Source: Mycolicibacterium sphagni
GTDB taxonomy: Bacteria > Actinomycetota > Actinomycetes > Mycobacteriales > Mycobacteriaceae
DNA: 64,000 bases
Reading direction: 5' to 3'
Assembly: GCF_013337765.1 (NCBI RefSeq)
Contig: NZ_VBSB01000008.1
Coordinates: 310,001 to 374,000 of the forward strand
Shown here: one piece after another, positions 44,468-52,076 of the stretch
How positions within the stretch are numbered: position 1 is the stretch's first letter
Layout of the letters: the number at the start of each line of letters is the position of its first letter
Notes under the pieces: generated by a model
Told to the model about the DNA's origin: nothing
Databases searched by the model: none
What the model saw: the letters and a program-made list of their open reading frames with translations, nothing else
Made by a program: the position numbers and the translations under genes

Positions 44468-45877
44468 TTAGGAGTCGAACCCCAGGCCCAGGCGATCGAG
44501 GGTGCGCAGGAAGATGTTGCGCTTGCCGGCGTGGTGATCGGCCTGGTTGAGAGACCATCGGGTGGCCTGGATACCGATGCTGGCCGCCGGTTCTGGCGGG
44601 AACGGCAGCGGTTTGCGGTTGACCATTTCCAGCTCGGTGCGTTCGGTGGGATGCCCGTCGAGCAGGTCGAGGCAGACGTCGGCGGCGAACCGGGCCGCAC
44701 CGACGCCGAGGCCGGTGAAGCCGTTCACATAGGCGATCCGCCCGCGCCCGGCCAGTCCCCAGTGCGCACAGAACCGGGTGTTGGTGTCGATCGCGCCGGC
44801 CCAGCGGTGGCTGAACCGGACGTCTTCGAGTTGGGGGAACGTGATGAAGAAGTGGGCGGCGAGCCGGCGGTAGGTCTCCGGCCGGTCCTCGTAGCGCGGG
44901 TTCACGCGACGGCCGAAGTAGTAGACGGCGTCGTATCCGCCCCAGACGATTCGGTTGTCGGCCGAGAGGCGGTAGTAGTGGAACTGGTTGGCGCTGTCGC
45001 CGATCCCCTGCCGGGATCGCCACCCGATGCGGTCCAGCTGCTCCGGCGTCAGTGGTTCGGTCGCCAGCACATAGTCGTAGACCGGAATGGTGTGTAGCCG
45101 GTTGCGCTTGAGCAGACTCGGAAAAACGTTGGTGGCCAGCACAACCTGATCGGCCTGGATCACGCCCGCGCGGGTTGCCACCTGGACGCCGTTGCGCTCC
45201 CGGACCACCGACAGCGCCGTGGTATGTTCGAAGATCTGCACGCCGGCCTCGGTGCAGACGCGGGCGAGCTCGAAGACCAGCCGCGCGGGATGGACGATCG
45301 CGCACGTTTCCGCCGCGAACAGTCCGGCCTGATAGGTCGGTGAGTCGACCTCGGCACGCACGGCCGCCTGATCGAGGAACTGGCCGTCGCCGTCGTCGGC
45401 GCCCTCGCGCAACCAGTCGACCTGATGCGGTTCGGTGGCCACGGACAGCATCCCCGAGCGCTCCCAGTCGACTGCCATGGCGTACTTGGCGATATCGGAC
45501 TGCATGCCGTCGAGGTTGGCCAGGCCGAGCTTCTCGAGCTGGTCGAACTCGGTTGGCCAGCGGGATTTTCCGTTCTCCGCGCCGTGGGTGATGCTGGCTT
45601 CGACGAAGCCGCCGTTACGTCCCGACGCCGCCCAGCCGACCCGCTCGGCCTCGATCAGCACGACCCGCGCGCCGGGGTTGCGTTCGGTGGCGTGCAGCGC
45701 TGTCCACAGGCCGGCGTAGCCGCCGCCGACCACCAGCAGGTCGCAGCTCAGCCCGTGGGTCAGCGTCGGATACTCGGGTCGGGGAATGTCCAGCCACATC
45801 GAGCCGAACGCGGCGGACCCCAGCGCCCGGGAAATCAGATCGGGGTCGACTCGGCAATCGAATACGGTCTGCACCAT
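44468..45877 (-). CDS. FAD-dependent amine-oxidase-like oxidoreductase (DAO family)
   Basis: Flavoprotein of 469 residues resembling gamma-glutamylputrescine or glycine/D-amino-acid oxidases. FAD motif LLVVGGGYAGLWTALHA, then the segment GWAASGRNGGF typical of the DAO family, and WAGAIDTNTRF with GFTGLGVGAARFAA near the C-terminus. It follows the antiporter by 24 bases on the same strand. Polyamine or amino-acid oxidation is plausible but unproven. Confidence 0.85.
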   Translation of the reverse strand: MVQTVFDCRVDPDLISRALGSAAFGSMWLDIPRPEYPTLTHGLSCDLLVVGGGYAGLWTALHATERNPGARVVLIEAERVGWAASGRNGGFVEASITHGAENGKSRWPTEFDQLEKLGLANLDGMQSDIAKYAMAVDWERSGMLSVATEPHQVDWLREGADDGDGQFLDQAAVRAEVDSPTYQAGLFAAETCAIVHPARLVFELARVCTEAGVQIFEHTTALSVVRERNGVQVATRAGVIQADQVVLATNVFPSLLKRNRLHTIPVYDYVLATEPLTPEQLDRIGWRSRQGIGDSANQFHYYRLSADNRIVWGGYDAVYYFGRRVNPRYEDRPETYRRLAAHFFITFPQLEDVRFSHRWAGAIDTNTRFCAHWGLAGRGRIAYVNGFTGLGVGAARFAADVCLDLLDGHPTERTELEMVNRKPLPFPPEPAASIGIQATRWSLNQADHHAGKRNIFLRTLDRLGLGFDS

Positions 45878-45901
45878 CGCATGGTGCCACGGTCCGGCGC
45901 G

Positions 45902-47026
45902 CTACTTGGCGAATCGCGCCAGCAGGGGCCCGACGGTGGCCAACACGAATACGTATGGCGTGGCGATGGATCCAATCGCGGCGACCGACGTGCCTGCGAG
46001 CCCGATGATCACCAGGGAGAACTCGCCGCGGGCGATCAGCGCAGTCCCGGCACGCAGCTGGCCGGGCCTGCCGACCCCGTCGCGGCGGGCGGCGTACACC
46101 CCGGTCGCGACCTTGGTGACAGCCGTGACGGCGGCGAGCAGCGCGGCCACCGGCAGCATCGGCACCAGGTCTTTGGGGTCCACCGACAATCCGATCGCCA
46201 GGAAGAACACCGCGGCGAACAGATCACGCAGCGGCGTCAGCACGGCGCGGGCGCGTTCGGCGGTCTCCCCCGTCAGCGTCAACCCGACCAGGAATGCCCC
46301 CACCGCTGCCGAGGCGTGCAGGTGTTCGGCCGCGGCCGCCACGAGCAGCGTCAGCCCGAGTATGCGCAACAGCAGCTGCTCGTCGTCCGGGTGGGCGATC
46401 AGCCGCCCGACGTGATGACCCCAGCGATACGACGCGGCGAACACCGCCACCAGCGCAATCATCGCGGCGCCCATCCACAGCAGCGCCTCCCAGCAGGTGC
46501 CGCCCGCGGCCAGCACCGCGAGCAGCGGAAGGTAGGCGGCCATCGCGAAATCCTCGAGCACCAGAATCGACAGCACGGCCGGAGTTTCGCGGTTGCCCAA
46601 CCGGCGCAGGTCGTTCAGGAGGCGAGCGATCACGCCTGACGAGGAGATGAAGGTGATGCCGGCCATCGCCAGGATGCCGACGAAGTTCATGCCCAGCAGC
46701 CAGCCGGCGATCGCGCCCGGGGTGGCATTGAGGACGAAGTCGACGCCCGCCGACGGCAGGTGCCGCCGCATACTGGCGGCGAACTCACCGATGGAGAACT
46801 CCAGGCCCAGGGTCAGCAGCAGCAGCACGACGCCGATCGTGGCGCCGGAGGACACGAACTCCCCCGCCGCCGGGATCGGCGCGATACCGCCGTTGCCGAG
46901 CGAAAGGCCGGCGAGCAGGTACAGCGGAATCGGCGACAGCGCGAACCGGCGTGCCAGTGTTCCCAGGATTGTCAGGACCGTGAAGATGACGCCGAGTTCG
47001 AGGAGCAGCGCCGCCGACACAGCCAC
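45902..47026 (-). CDS. CPA2-family cation/proton antiporter (KhtU/KefB-like)
   Basis: Integral membrane antiporter of 374 residues with about 12 hydrophobic segments. The family motifs are LTLGLEFSIGEFAASM near residue 70, SSSGVIARLLNDL and the segment ILVLEDFAMAAYLPLL around residue 155. It lacks the C-terminal TrkA-N domain of KefB; instead the upstream gene supplies a TrkA-C protein. That matches the Bacillus KhtU/KhtT potassium/proton system. Confidence 0.88.
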   Translation of the reverse strand: MAVSAALLLELGVIFTVLTILGTLARRFALSPIPLYLLAGLSLGNGGIAPIPAAGEFVSSGATIGVVLLLLTLGLEFSIGEFAASMRRHLPSAGVDFVLNATPGAIAGWLLGMNFVGILAMAGITFISSSGVIARLLNDLRRLGNRETPAVLSILVLEDFAMAAYLPLLAVLAAGGTCWEALLWMGAAMIALVAVFAASYRWGHHVGRLIAHPDDEQLLLRILGLTLLVAAAAEHLHASAAVGAFLVGLTLTGETAERARAVLTPLRDLFAAVFFLAIGLSVDPKDLVPMLPVAALLAAVTAVTKVATGVYAARRDGVGRPGQLRAGTALIARGEFSLVIIGLAGTSVAAIGSIATPYVFVLATVGPLLARFAK

Positions 47027-47031
47027 CGGCG

Positions 47032-47514
47032 TCAGCCTTGGTCGACGATGCGCCGAACGCCTGCGATGCCGTTTTCGGTGCCGATGACCACCAGCACGTC
47101 GTGGGCGTGCAGCACCTCGGCAGGACCCGGCGAGGCCAGCACTTCCTCATCGCGCACGATGGCCACGATCGACGCACCGGTGCGGGTTCGGGCCTTGGTG
47201 TCGCCGAGCGGCTGGTCGACGAACGGTGAGGTCGGCACGATCTCCACCTGACCGGCGTCCAGCCCGGGGACCTCTTTCGTGAGGTCGGCGAAACGTTCCA
47301 CCAACCGCGGGGCACCCAGAATCTGGGCCAGCGCCTCGGCTTCCTCCTCGGTCAGCCGGAATACCGGGCGGGCCTGATCGGGGTCGGCGGCTCCGTAGAG
47401 GACGACTTCGAAATCACCACTGCGACGGGCGATCACGCCGATGCGGTTGCCGTCGGCGTTGTCGAATTCGTAGCGCAGCCCGACGCCGGGCAGCAGGACT
47501 TCTTTGACCTCCAT
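47032..47514 (-). CDS. TrkA-C regulatory subunit of the antiporter (KhtT-like)
   Basis: Cytoplasmic protein of 160 residues. The N-terminal part (MEVKEVLLPGVGLRYEF) is the KhtT start, and the C-terminal RCK_C domain contains PTSPFVDQPLGDTKARTRTG and HAHDVLVVIGT. In Bacillus, KhtT binds cyclic di-AMP and activates KhtU. ATG 47514 is chosen to match the family start; in-frame ATG 47523 and GTG 47538 are alternatives. Five bases separate it from the antiporter gene. Confidence 0.85.
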   Translation of the reverse strand: MEVKEVLLPGVGLRYEFDNADGNRIGVIARRSGDFEVVLYGAADPDQARPVFRLTEEEAEALAQILGAPRLVERFADLTKEVPGLDAGQVEIVPTSPFVDQPLGDTKARTRTGASIVAIVRDEEVLASPGPAEVLHAHDVLVVIGTENGIAGVRRIVDQG

Positions 47515-47547
47515 GGGCTCCATCCTCGCTGACGGCACCGCTGTTGA

Positions 47548-48471
47548 CTATGCGTTGGCAACCGTAGTGGATTGCGGCGCAACGGTGGGTGCCCAGCCCG
47601 GCGGCCCGAAGACGTAACCGAGACGATCGCGCCAGCGGGTGGCCGCACGGACGTCGTGGGCGATCGCCACATATTCGCGGGTCTGCAGCTTCCAGATGTT
47701 GAACGTGTTGACCGGCTTGGTCAGGCCGTAGTGCGGGCGGAACAGTTCGGGCTGAAAGCTGCCGAACAGGCGATCCCACAGGATGAAGATGCCCCCGTAG
47801 TTCTTGTCCAGATATTCGGGGTCCATGCCGTGGTGCACGCGGTGGTGCGACGGCGTGTTGAAAACGAATTCGTATGCCCGCGGCAGTTTGTCGATGTGCT
47901 CGGTGTGCACCCAGAATTGGTAGATCAGGTTGATCGAGAATCCGGTGAACACCATCCACGGCGGAACGCCCAAGAGCGGCAACGGAATCCAGATGATGAT
48001 CTCGCCGCTGTTGTTCCATTTCTGGCGTAGCGCGGTCGCGAAGTTGAAATACCGGCTGGAGTGGTGCGCCTGATGGGTGGCCCAGATCAGCCGCACCCGA
48101 TGGGCGATGCGGTGGTAGGCGTAGAACAGGATGTCAACGCCGACGATCGCGATCACCCACGTGTACCACTGCGTCGGCGACAGATGCCACGGTGCGACGT
48201 AGGTGTACAACGCGGCGTAACCGAGCAGGGCCAGGAACTTCCAGGCGCCCATCGTCGCGATCGACACCAGCCCCATCGAGATCGAGTTCCAGGCGTCGCG
48301 GGTGAGATAGGCGCCCGAGCCGGGTCGGTCGGACTCGTCGGTCAGGCGTTCGAGCTTGCGGGCAGCGGTCCACTCGACGATCAGCAACAGCAGGAAGAAC
48401 GGGATCGCGAACAGCACCGGGTCCCGCATCTGCGGGGGCAGAACGGACAACCATTCGCCGATTCGTTCCAT
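47548..48471 (-). CDS. erg3: Sterol-desaturase-like fatty acid hydroxylase family protein (Rv1814, erg3-like)
   Basis: Membrane di-iron enzyme of 307 residues. The histidine clusters are HRIAH, HQAHHSS and HRVHHG, with about four membrane helices around them. M. tuberculosis calls the orthologue erg3, although mycobacteria do not make ergosterol, so the lipid substrate is unknown. GGAGG lies eight bases before ATG 48471; a GTG three codons earlier overlaps that site. Confidence 0.9.
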   Translation of the reverse strand: MERIGEWLSVLPPQMRDPVLFAIPFFLLLLIVEWTAARKLERLTDESDRPGSGAYLTRDAWNSISMGLVSIATMGAWKFLALLGYAALYTYVAPWHLSPTQWYTWVIAIVGVDILFYAYHRIAHRVRLIWATHQAHHSSRYFNFATALRQKWNNSGEIIIWIPLPLLGVPPWMVFTGFSINLIYQFWVHTEHIDKLPRAYEFVFNTPSHHRVHHGMDPEYLDKNYGGIFILWDRLFGSFQPELFRPHYGLTKPVNTFNIWKLQTREYVAIAHDVRAATRWRDRLGYVFGPPGWAPTVAPQSTTVANA

Positions 48472-48542
48472 GCCAGACACCTCCCAGCCGGGAGTCTAAC
48501 GCGATCCCGCGGCGTTGTTAGACACCGCGTCAAGAAGCCGGA

Positions 48543-50087
48543 TCAGCGGAAGCTGAGCACCTCATCGCCCCAGGTCAGCCGGATCTGGCGGTCCAGATCG
48601 TTGACGACGCGGTCGTCCCGGTCGATGACCAGGGTGGCCCTGTCGTCGCTGCGGTAGGGCGCCCACTGCGGCTGGCCCACCGGCACGTTGGGGTCACCGG
48701 TCGCCGCGAACGTGGTCCAGCGGGTTCGCATGCGCTCGGACACCGCCTCGCCCGTCTTCAACCCGCCGAGTTTGAAGGTCACGTCACGGGAGCCGGAAAC
48801 CAGGTTGCCCCACACGTAGATCAGCTCGGTGGCATGCGCCGCGCCGAGTCGGATCGCCTTGAAAATCGGTGTCGCCCAGTCGAATCGGTACAGATAGACT
48901 GGTGCCGTCGCGCTGTGCCCTTCGGCGAACCACACTGTCGGCATCCGGAAGCCCATGTCGCTGGCCACTCCCAGGCTGCGGGCGCGGGCGCGCCGGGCCG
49001 GGTAGGCCGTGCCGATCTGCTCGGCGGTGGGCAGCTGTAGGCCCGGCTGGTCATCGGCGATCCCGGCGAACATCGTCCGAACTGCCTTGGGCGCGATCGG
49101 CATCAGCGGTGAGCGCATGAACCGGAACAGCGCGGCTTCGTCCTTGTTGGTGCCGATCAACAGCGGCACCGGGTGTGTCTTGCCTGCCCGGGCGAGCGTC
49201 ACCGGATAGTCCGGGACGAGGTCCCCGTCGACTGTCGGTGCGAACGCCAACCGTCCTGGCATGGCACTCGGGACGTGCTCGAACACCTCCTGGGAAGCGT
49301 CGACCAGCGCCTGCACGGGCGCCCGATGCGCTTCGGCGGCGGTCATTCCGAGCTGGTCGAGCAGCAGCTGGGCCGCCGCGCCGGCACGCGTGCTGTCGTA
49401 GATCGATGTCGCGGGCGAACTCTGGGCGATGGCTCGGGAGAACAGCCCGGCGGCCTGCGGCGCAGCGAGCAGCGTCGTGACGATCCCGGCCCCGGCGGAC
49501 TCGCCGAACAGCGTCACCCGATCCGGATCGCCGCCGAAGCCGGCGATGTTGTCCTGCACCCAGCGCAGCGCGGCCAGCACGTCGCGCAGCGCGATATTGC
49601 TGTCGAACCCGGCCGACGAGAGGTCGATGAAGCCCAGTGCGCCGAGGCGGTAGTTGACGGTCACGACGACGACGTCGGACCCGCCGGCCAGCACCGTCCC
49701 GTCATAGAGCGGCTGGCTGCCGGAACCGAAAATGTAAGCCCCGCCGTGCACCCACACCATCACCGGCTTGGGATCGCTCGCATCAGCGCTTGATGGCGCC
49801 CACACGTTGAGGAACAGGCAGTCCTCGTCGGCGCGGGTGCCCAGGCCCATGGGGATGGGGCTGCGCGGCTGGGGGCTGACCGGCCCGAATGCGAGCGCGT
49901 CCATGACCTCGGTCGACGGCTCTGGCGCCACCGGTGCTCGCCAGCGCAGGTCCCCGACGGGGGCGGCCGCGTAGCGGATGCCCTTCCACGTCGAGACCCG
50001 GCCGTCGTCGGCGCCGCGGACCGGGCCGTAGCTGGTCGCGACGACCGGCCGGTCAACGACCTGCCGAATGTTGGCTTCCGTTGTCAT
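48543..50087 (-). CDS. Type-B carboxylesterase (LipT-like)
   Basis: Serine esterase of 514 residues in the cholinesterase-type family. The serine is in FGESAGAGIV near residue 195, the glutamate probably in TNKDEAALF, and the histidine in GAAHATELIYVWG. The N-terminal EDCLFLNVWAP and VWVHGGAYIFGSG are the diagnostic blocks. No signal peptide is seen. ATG 50087 is preferred; an ORF extension to 50138 lacks support. Confidence 0.9.
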   Translation of the reverse strand: MTTEANIRQVVDRPVVATSYGPVRGADDGRVSTWKGIRYAAAPVGDLRWRAPVAPEPSTEVMDALAFGPVSPQPRSPIPMGLGTRADEDCLFLNVWAPSSADASDPKPVMVWVHGGAYIFGSGSQPLYDGTVLAGGSDVVVVTVNYRLGALGFIDLSSAGFDSNIALRDVLAALRWVQDNIAGFGGDPDRVTLFGESAGAGIVTTLLAAPQAAGLFSRAIAQSSPATSIYDSTRAGAAAQLLLDQLGMTAAEAHRAPVQALVDASQEVFEHVPSAMPGRLAFAPTVDGDLVPDYPVTLARAGKTHPVPLLIGTNKDEAALFRFMRSPLMPIAPKAVRTMFAGIADDQPGLQLPTAEQIGTAYPARRARARSLGVASDMGFRMPTVWFAEGHSATAPVYLYRFDWATPIFKAIRLGAAHATELIYVWGNLVSGSRDVTFKLGGLKTGEAVSERMRTRWTTFAATGDPNVPVGQPQWAPYRSDDRATLVIDRDDRVVNDLDRQIRLTWGDEVLSFR

Positions 50088-50219
50088 CTCATCCACGTTA
50101 CCGACGGGTAATGGCCACTGCGCCGTCACCCTGCTCACCGGAGGCGCCCGGTATGGCCGCGGCCACAGTTCCGCGCCCGGCTATCCTGACCAAGCTGAGA
50201 GCCGACGGAGGTGCCGGGA

Positions 50220-50555
50220 GTGCGGAAGTGGGCGCTGCTCCTGGCCGCCATCTGCGTCGAGGTCACCGGCACGTTGTCGCTGCGGGCGTCCCAGGACCAC
50301 CGGGCCTGGCTGGTCGTCGTGGTGGTCGGCTACCTCGCCTCGTTCTACTTCCTCGCGCTGGTGCTGAGGGCCGGTATGCCGGTCGGGGTGGCCTATGGCG
50401 TCTGGGGTGCGGTGGGAACCGCGGCGACGGCGGCGCTGGCCGCGGTGATCTTCGGTGACCCGTTCACCATGCCGATCGTTGCCGGCATCGGGCTGATCAT
50501 CGCCGGGGTGCTCCTGGTCGAGCTCGGCTCGCGACACCAGGAGACTCCGCCGTGA
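50220..50555 (+). CDS. SMR-family multidrug transporter subunit (first of pair)
   Basis: Four-helix membrane protein of 111 residues. The first helix carries the essential glutamate in LLAAICVEVTGTLSLRAS. PVGVAYGVWGAVGTA and GIGLIIAGVLLVEL are the conserved third and fourth helices. GGAGG lies eight bases before GTG 50220, supporting this start over GTG 50211. It ends four bases inside the second SMR gene, so both are co-translated. Confidence 0.88.
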   Translation: MRKWALLLAAICVEVTGTLSLRASQDHRAWLVVVVVGYLASFYFLALVLRAGMPVGVAYGVWGAVGTAATAALAAVIFGDPFTMPIVAGIGLIIAGVLLVELGSRHQETPP

Positions 50556-50878
50556 TGTGGCTGACGCTGGCGGGCGCCATCCTCGTCGAGGTGTGCGCGA
50601 CGCTGTCGTTGCGGGCCTCGGACGGTTTCCGCAAAAAGATCTGGATCGCGCCGATGGCGGTCGGCTATCTGGTGTCGTTCACGCTGCTGTCGGTCACGCT
50701 GTCGCTGGGCATGCCGGTCGGCATCGCCTACGGCGTGTGGTCGGCGGCCGGTGTGGCGTTGATCGCGGTGATCGCGCGGGCGCTGTTCAAGGAGCCGCTG
50801 ACCCCGCTGATGGTGGCCGGTATCGGGCTGATCATCGCCGGTGTGCTCACGATCGAGCTGACGGGTTCCGTGGGCTGA
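50552..50878 (+). CDS. SMR-family multidrug transporter subunit (second of pair)
   Basis: Second SMR protein, 108 residues, with the glutamate in GAILVEVCATLSLRAS and the helix PVGIAYGVWSAAGVA. Two coupled but different SMR genes usually form an antiparallel heterodimer, as in EbrAB. AGGAG precedes GTG 50552 by eight bases; ATG 50555 is also possible. Its end overlaps the end of the convergent MFS gene by 32 bases. Confidence 0.88.
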   Translation: MMWLTLAGAILVEVCATLSLRASDGFRKKIWIAPMAVGYLVSFTLLSVTLSLGMPVGIAYGVWSAAGVALIAVIARALFKEPLTPLMVAGIGLIIAGVLTIELTGSVG

Positions 50879-52037
50879 GTGCGGAAGCCAGCGCTACCGC
50901 GGCCAGCCCGGCCACGACGACGCTGAGCAGTCCCACCCGCAGTGACACCGCGTCGGCGATCGCACCGACGACGATCGGTGAGCCCAGGAAGCCAACCCGC
51001 ATCAGCCAGGTCAGCACTGTCAGCCCGGTGCCGGGGCTCAGACCCGGCAGCTCGTCGGCGGCGTGCATCGCGCCCGGCACGAGGGTCGCCGAGCCGAATC
51101 CGGCAGCGGCGAACCCGGCGATCGTGCCGGGAATGCTCGGAAAGGCCAGCGCGGCCGCCATGCCCCCCGCGATGATCACCCCGCCGGCCCGGGCCACCGC
51201 TGCCTGCCCCCACCGGTCGACCATCCGATCGCCGAGCGCCCGGCCGATGAACTGGAAGCCGACCACGGCGACGAAACCGAACGCGGCGATGGCGGCAGGC
51301 GCTGACAGCGAGTCGCGCAGATACAGCGTGGACCACGAGCTACCGCCGTCCTCGACGACGGCGCCGGCGATCGCGATGGAAACCAGCGCGGCTAGTAGGA
51401 GGTAGACGGCGCGGCCGGCACGGGCGGGCGACGCCCCGTGGTGCGGACGATGCTCGGCGTGGTCAGCGCCGGGCAGCAGGAAGCGGTACCCGATCAAGCA
51501 GACCGCGCTGAACAGCAGGCCGGATGCGCCCAGCTGCACCGCCCGGGGAATGCCGAGATAGATTGCGCCCGCGCCGATCAGGCCGCCCAGCACCGCACCC
51601 GACGACCAGACGGCGTGCAGAGAGTTGATGATGGAGCGCCCGTAGACACGCTGTAGCCGCAGCCCGTGCACGTTCTGGGCGACGTCGGTCACCGAATCAG
51701 CGGCCCCGGCGCAGAACAGCGCCGCGGCCAGCGTCACGCCGCTGGGCGCCAACCCGGCGACGAACGCGAACACTGCGATCAGCACGCTGCAGCCCACCGC
51801 GACCACCGCGGACCGGTATCGACTGATCAGCGCCGGCGCCGCGGGACCGGTCAGCAGCGCGCCCGCCGAGAACGCGGCGACCGCCAGCCCGAAGGCCGTA
51901 TTGGACAACCCTAGGTCCGCCTTGATCTCGGGATAGCGCGGCAGCAGGTTGGCGAACAGCGCACCGTTGGTCAGGAACAGCGCCGCCGTCGCGACCCGGG
52001 CTCGGCGGTTACGCACGTCGAGGTCGGGGGTGCCCAC
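50847..52037 (-). CDS. MFS transporter
   Basis: Twelve-helix transporter of about 396 residues. The sequence from ATAALFLTNGALFANLLPRY onward has alternating hydrophobic spans, and motif-A-like AAGADSVTDVAQNVHG in the middle resembles the YbjJ/inner-membrane MFS group. GTG 52037 has TAACCT eight bases upstream; an ATG-started longer frame would run into malQ. Substrate unknown, possibly a sugar given its divergent neighbour malQ. Confidence 0.8.
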   Translation of the reverse strand: MGTPDLDVRNRRARVATAALFLTNGALFANLLPRYPEIKADLGLSNTAFGLAVAAFSAGALLTGPAAPALISRYRSAVVAVGCSVLIAVFAFVAGLAPSGVTLAAALFCAGAADSVTDVAQNVHGLRLQRVYGRSIINSLHAVWSSGAVLGGLIGAGAIYLGIPRAVQLGASGLLFSAVCLIGYRFLLPGADHAEHRPHHGASPARAGRAVYLLLAALVSIAIAGAVVEDGGSSWSTLYLRDSLSAPAAIAAFGFVAVVGFQFIGRALGDRMVDRWGQAAVARAGGVIIAGGMAAALAFPSIPGTIAGFAAAGFGSATLVPGAMHAADELPGLSPGTGLTVLTWLMRVGFLGSPIVVGAIADAVSLRVGLLSVVVAGLAAVALASALSPRNPSARS

Positions 52038-52045
52038 GTGAGGCG

Positions 52046-52060
52046 AGGTTACGGGTAACC
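52046..52060. promoter_or_regulatory. Inverted repeat between the MFS gene and malQ
   Basis: GGTTAC-GG-GTAACC at 52047-52060 is an inverted repeat with two-base spacer in the 39-bp gap between divergent start codons. On the minus strand TAACCT (52051-52046) could be the -10 of the MFS gene. It may be a shared operator. Confidence 0.4.
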
Positions 52061-52076
52061 AAGCAAGATGGCAGCC

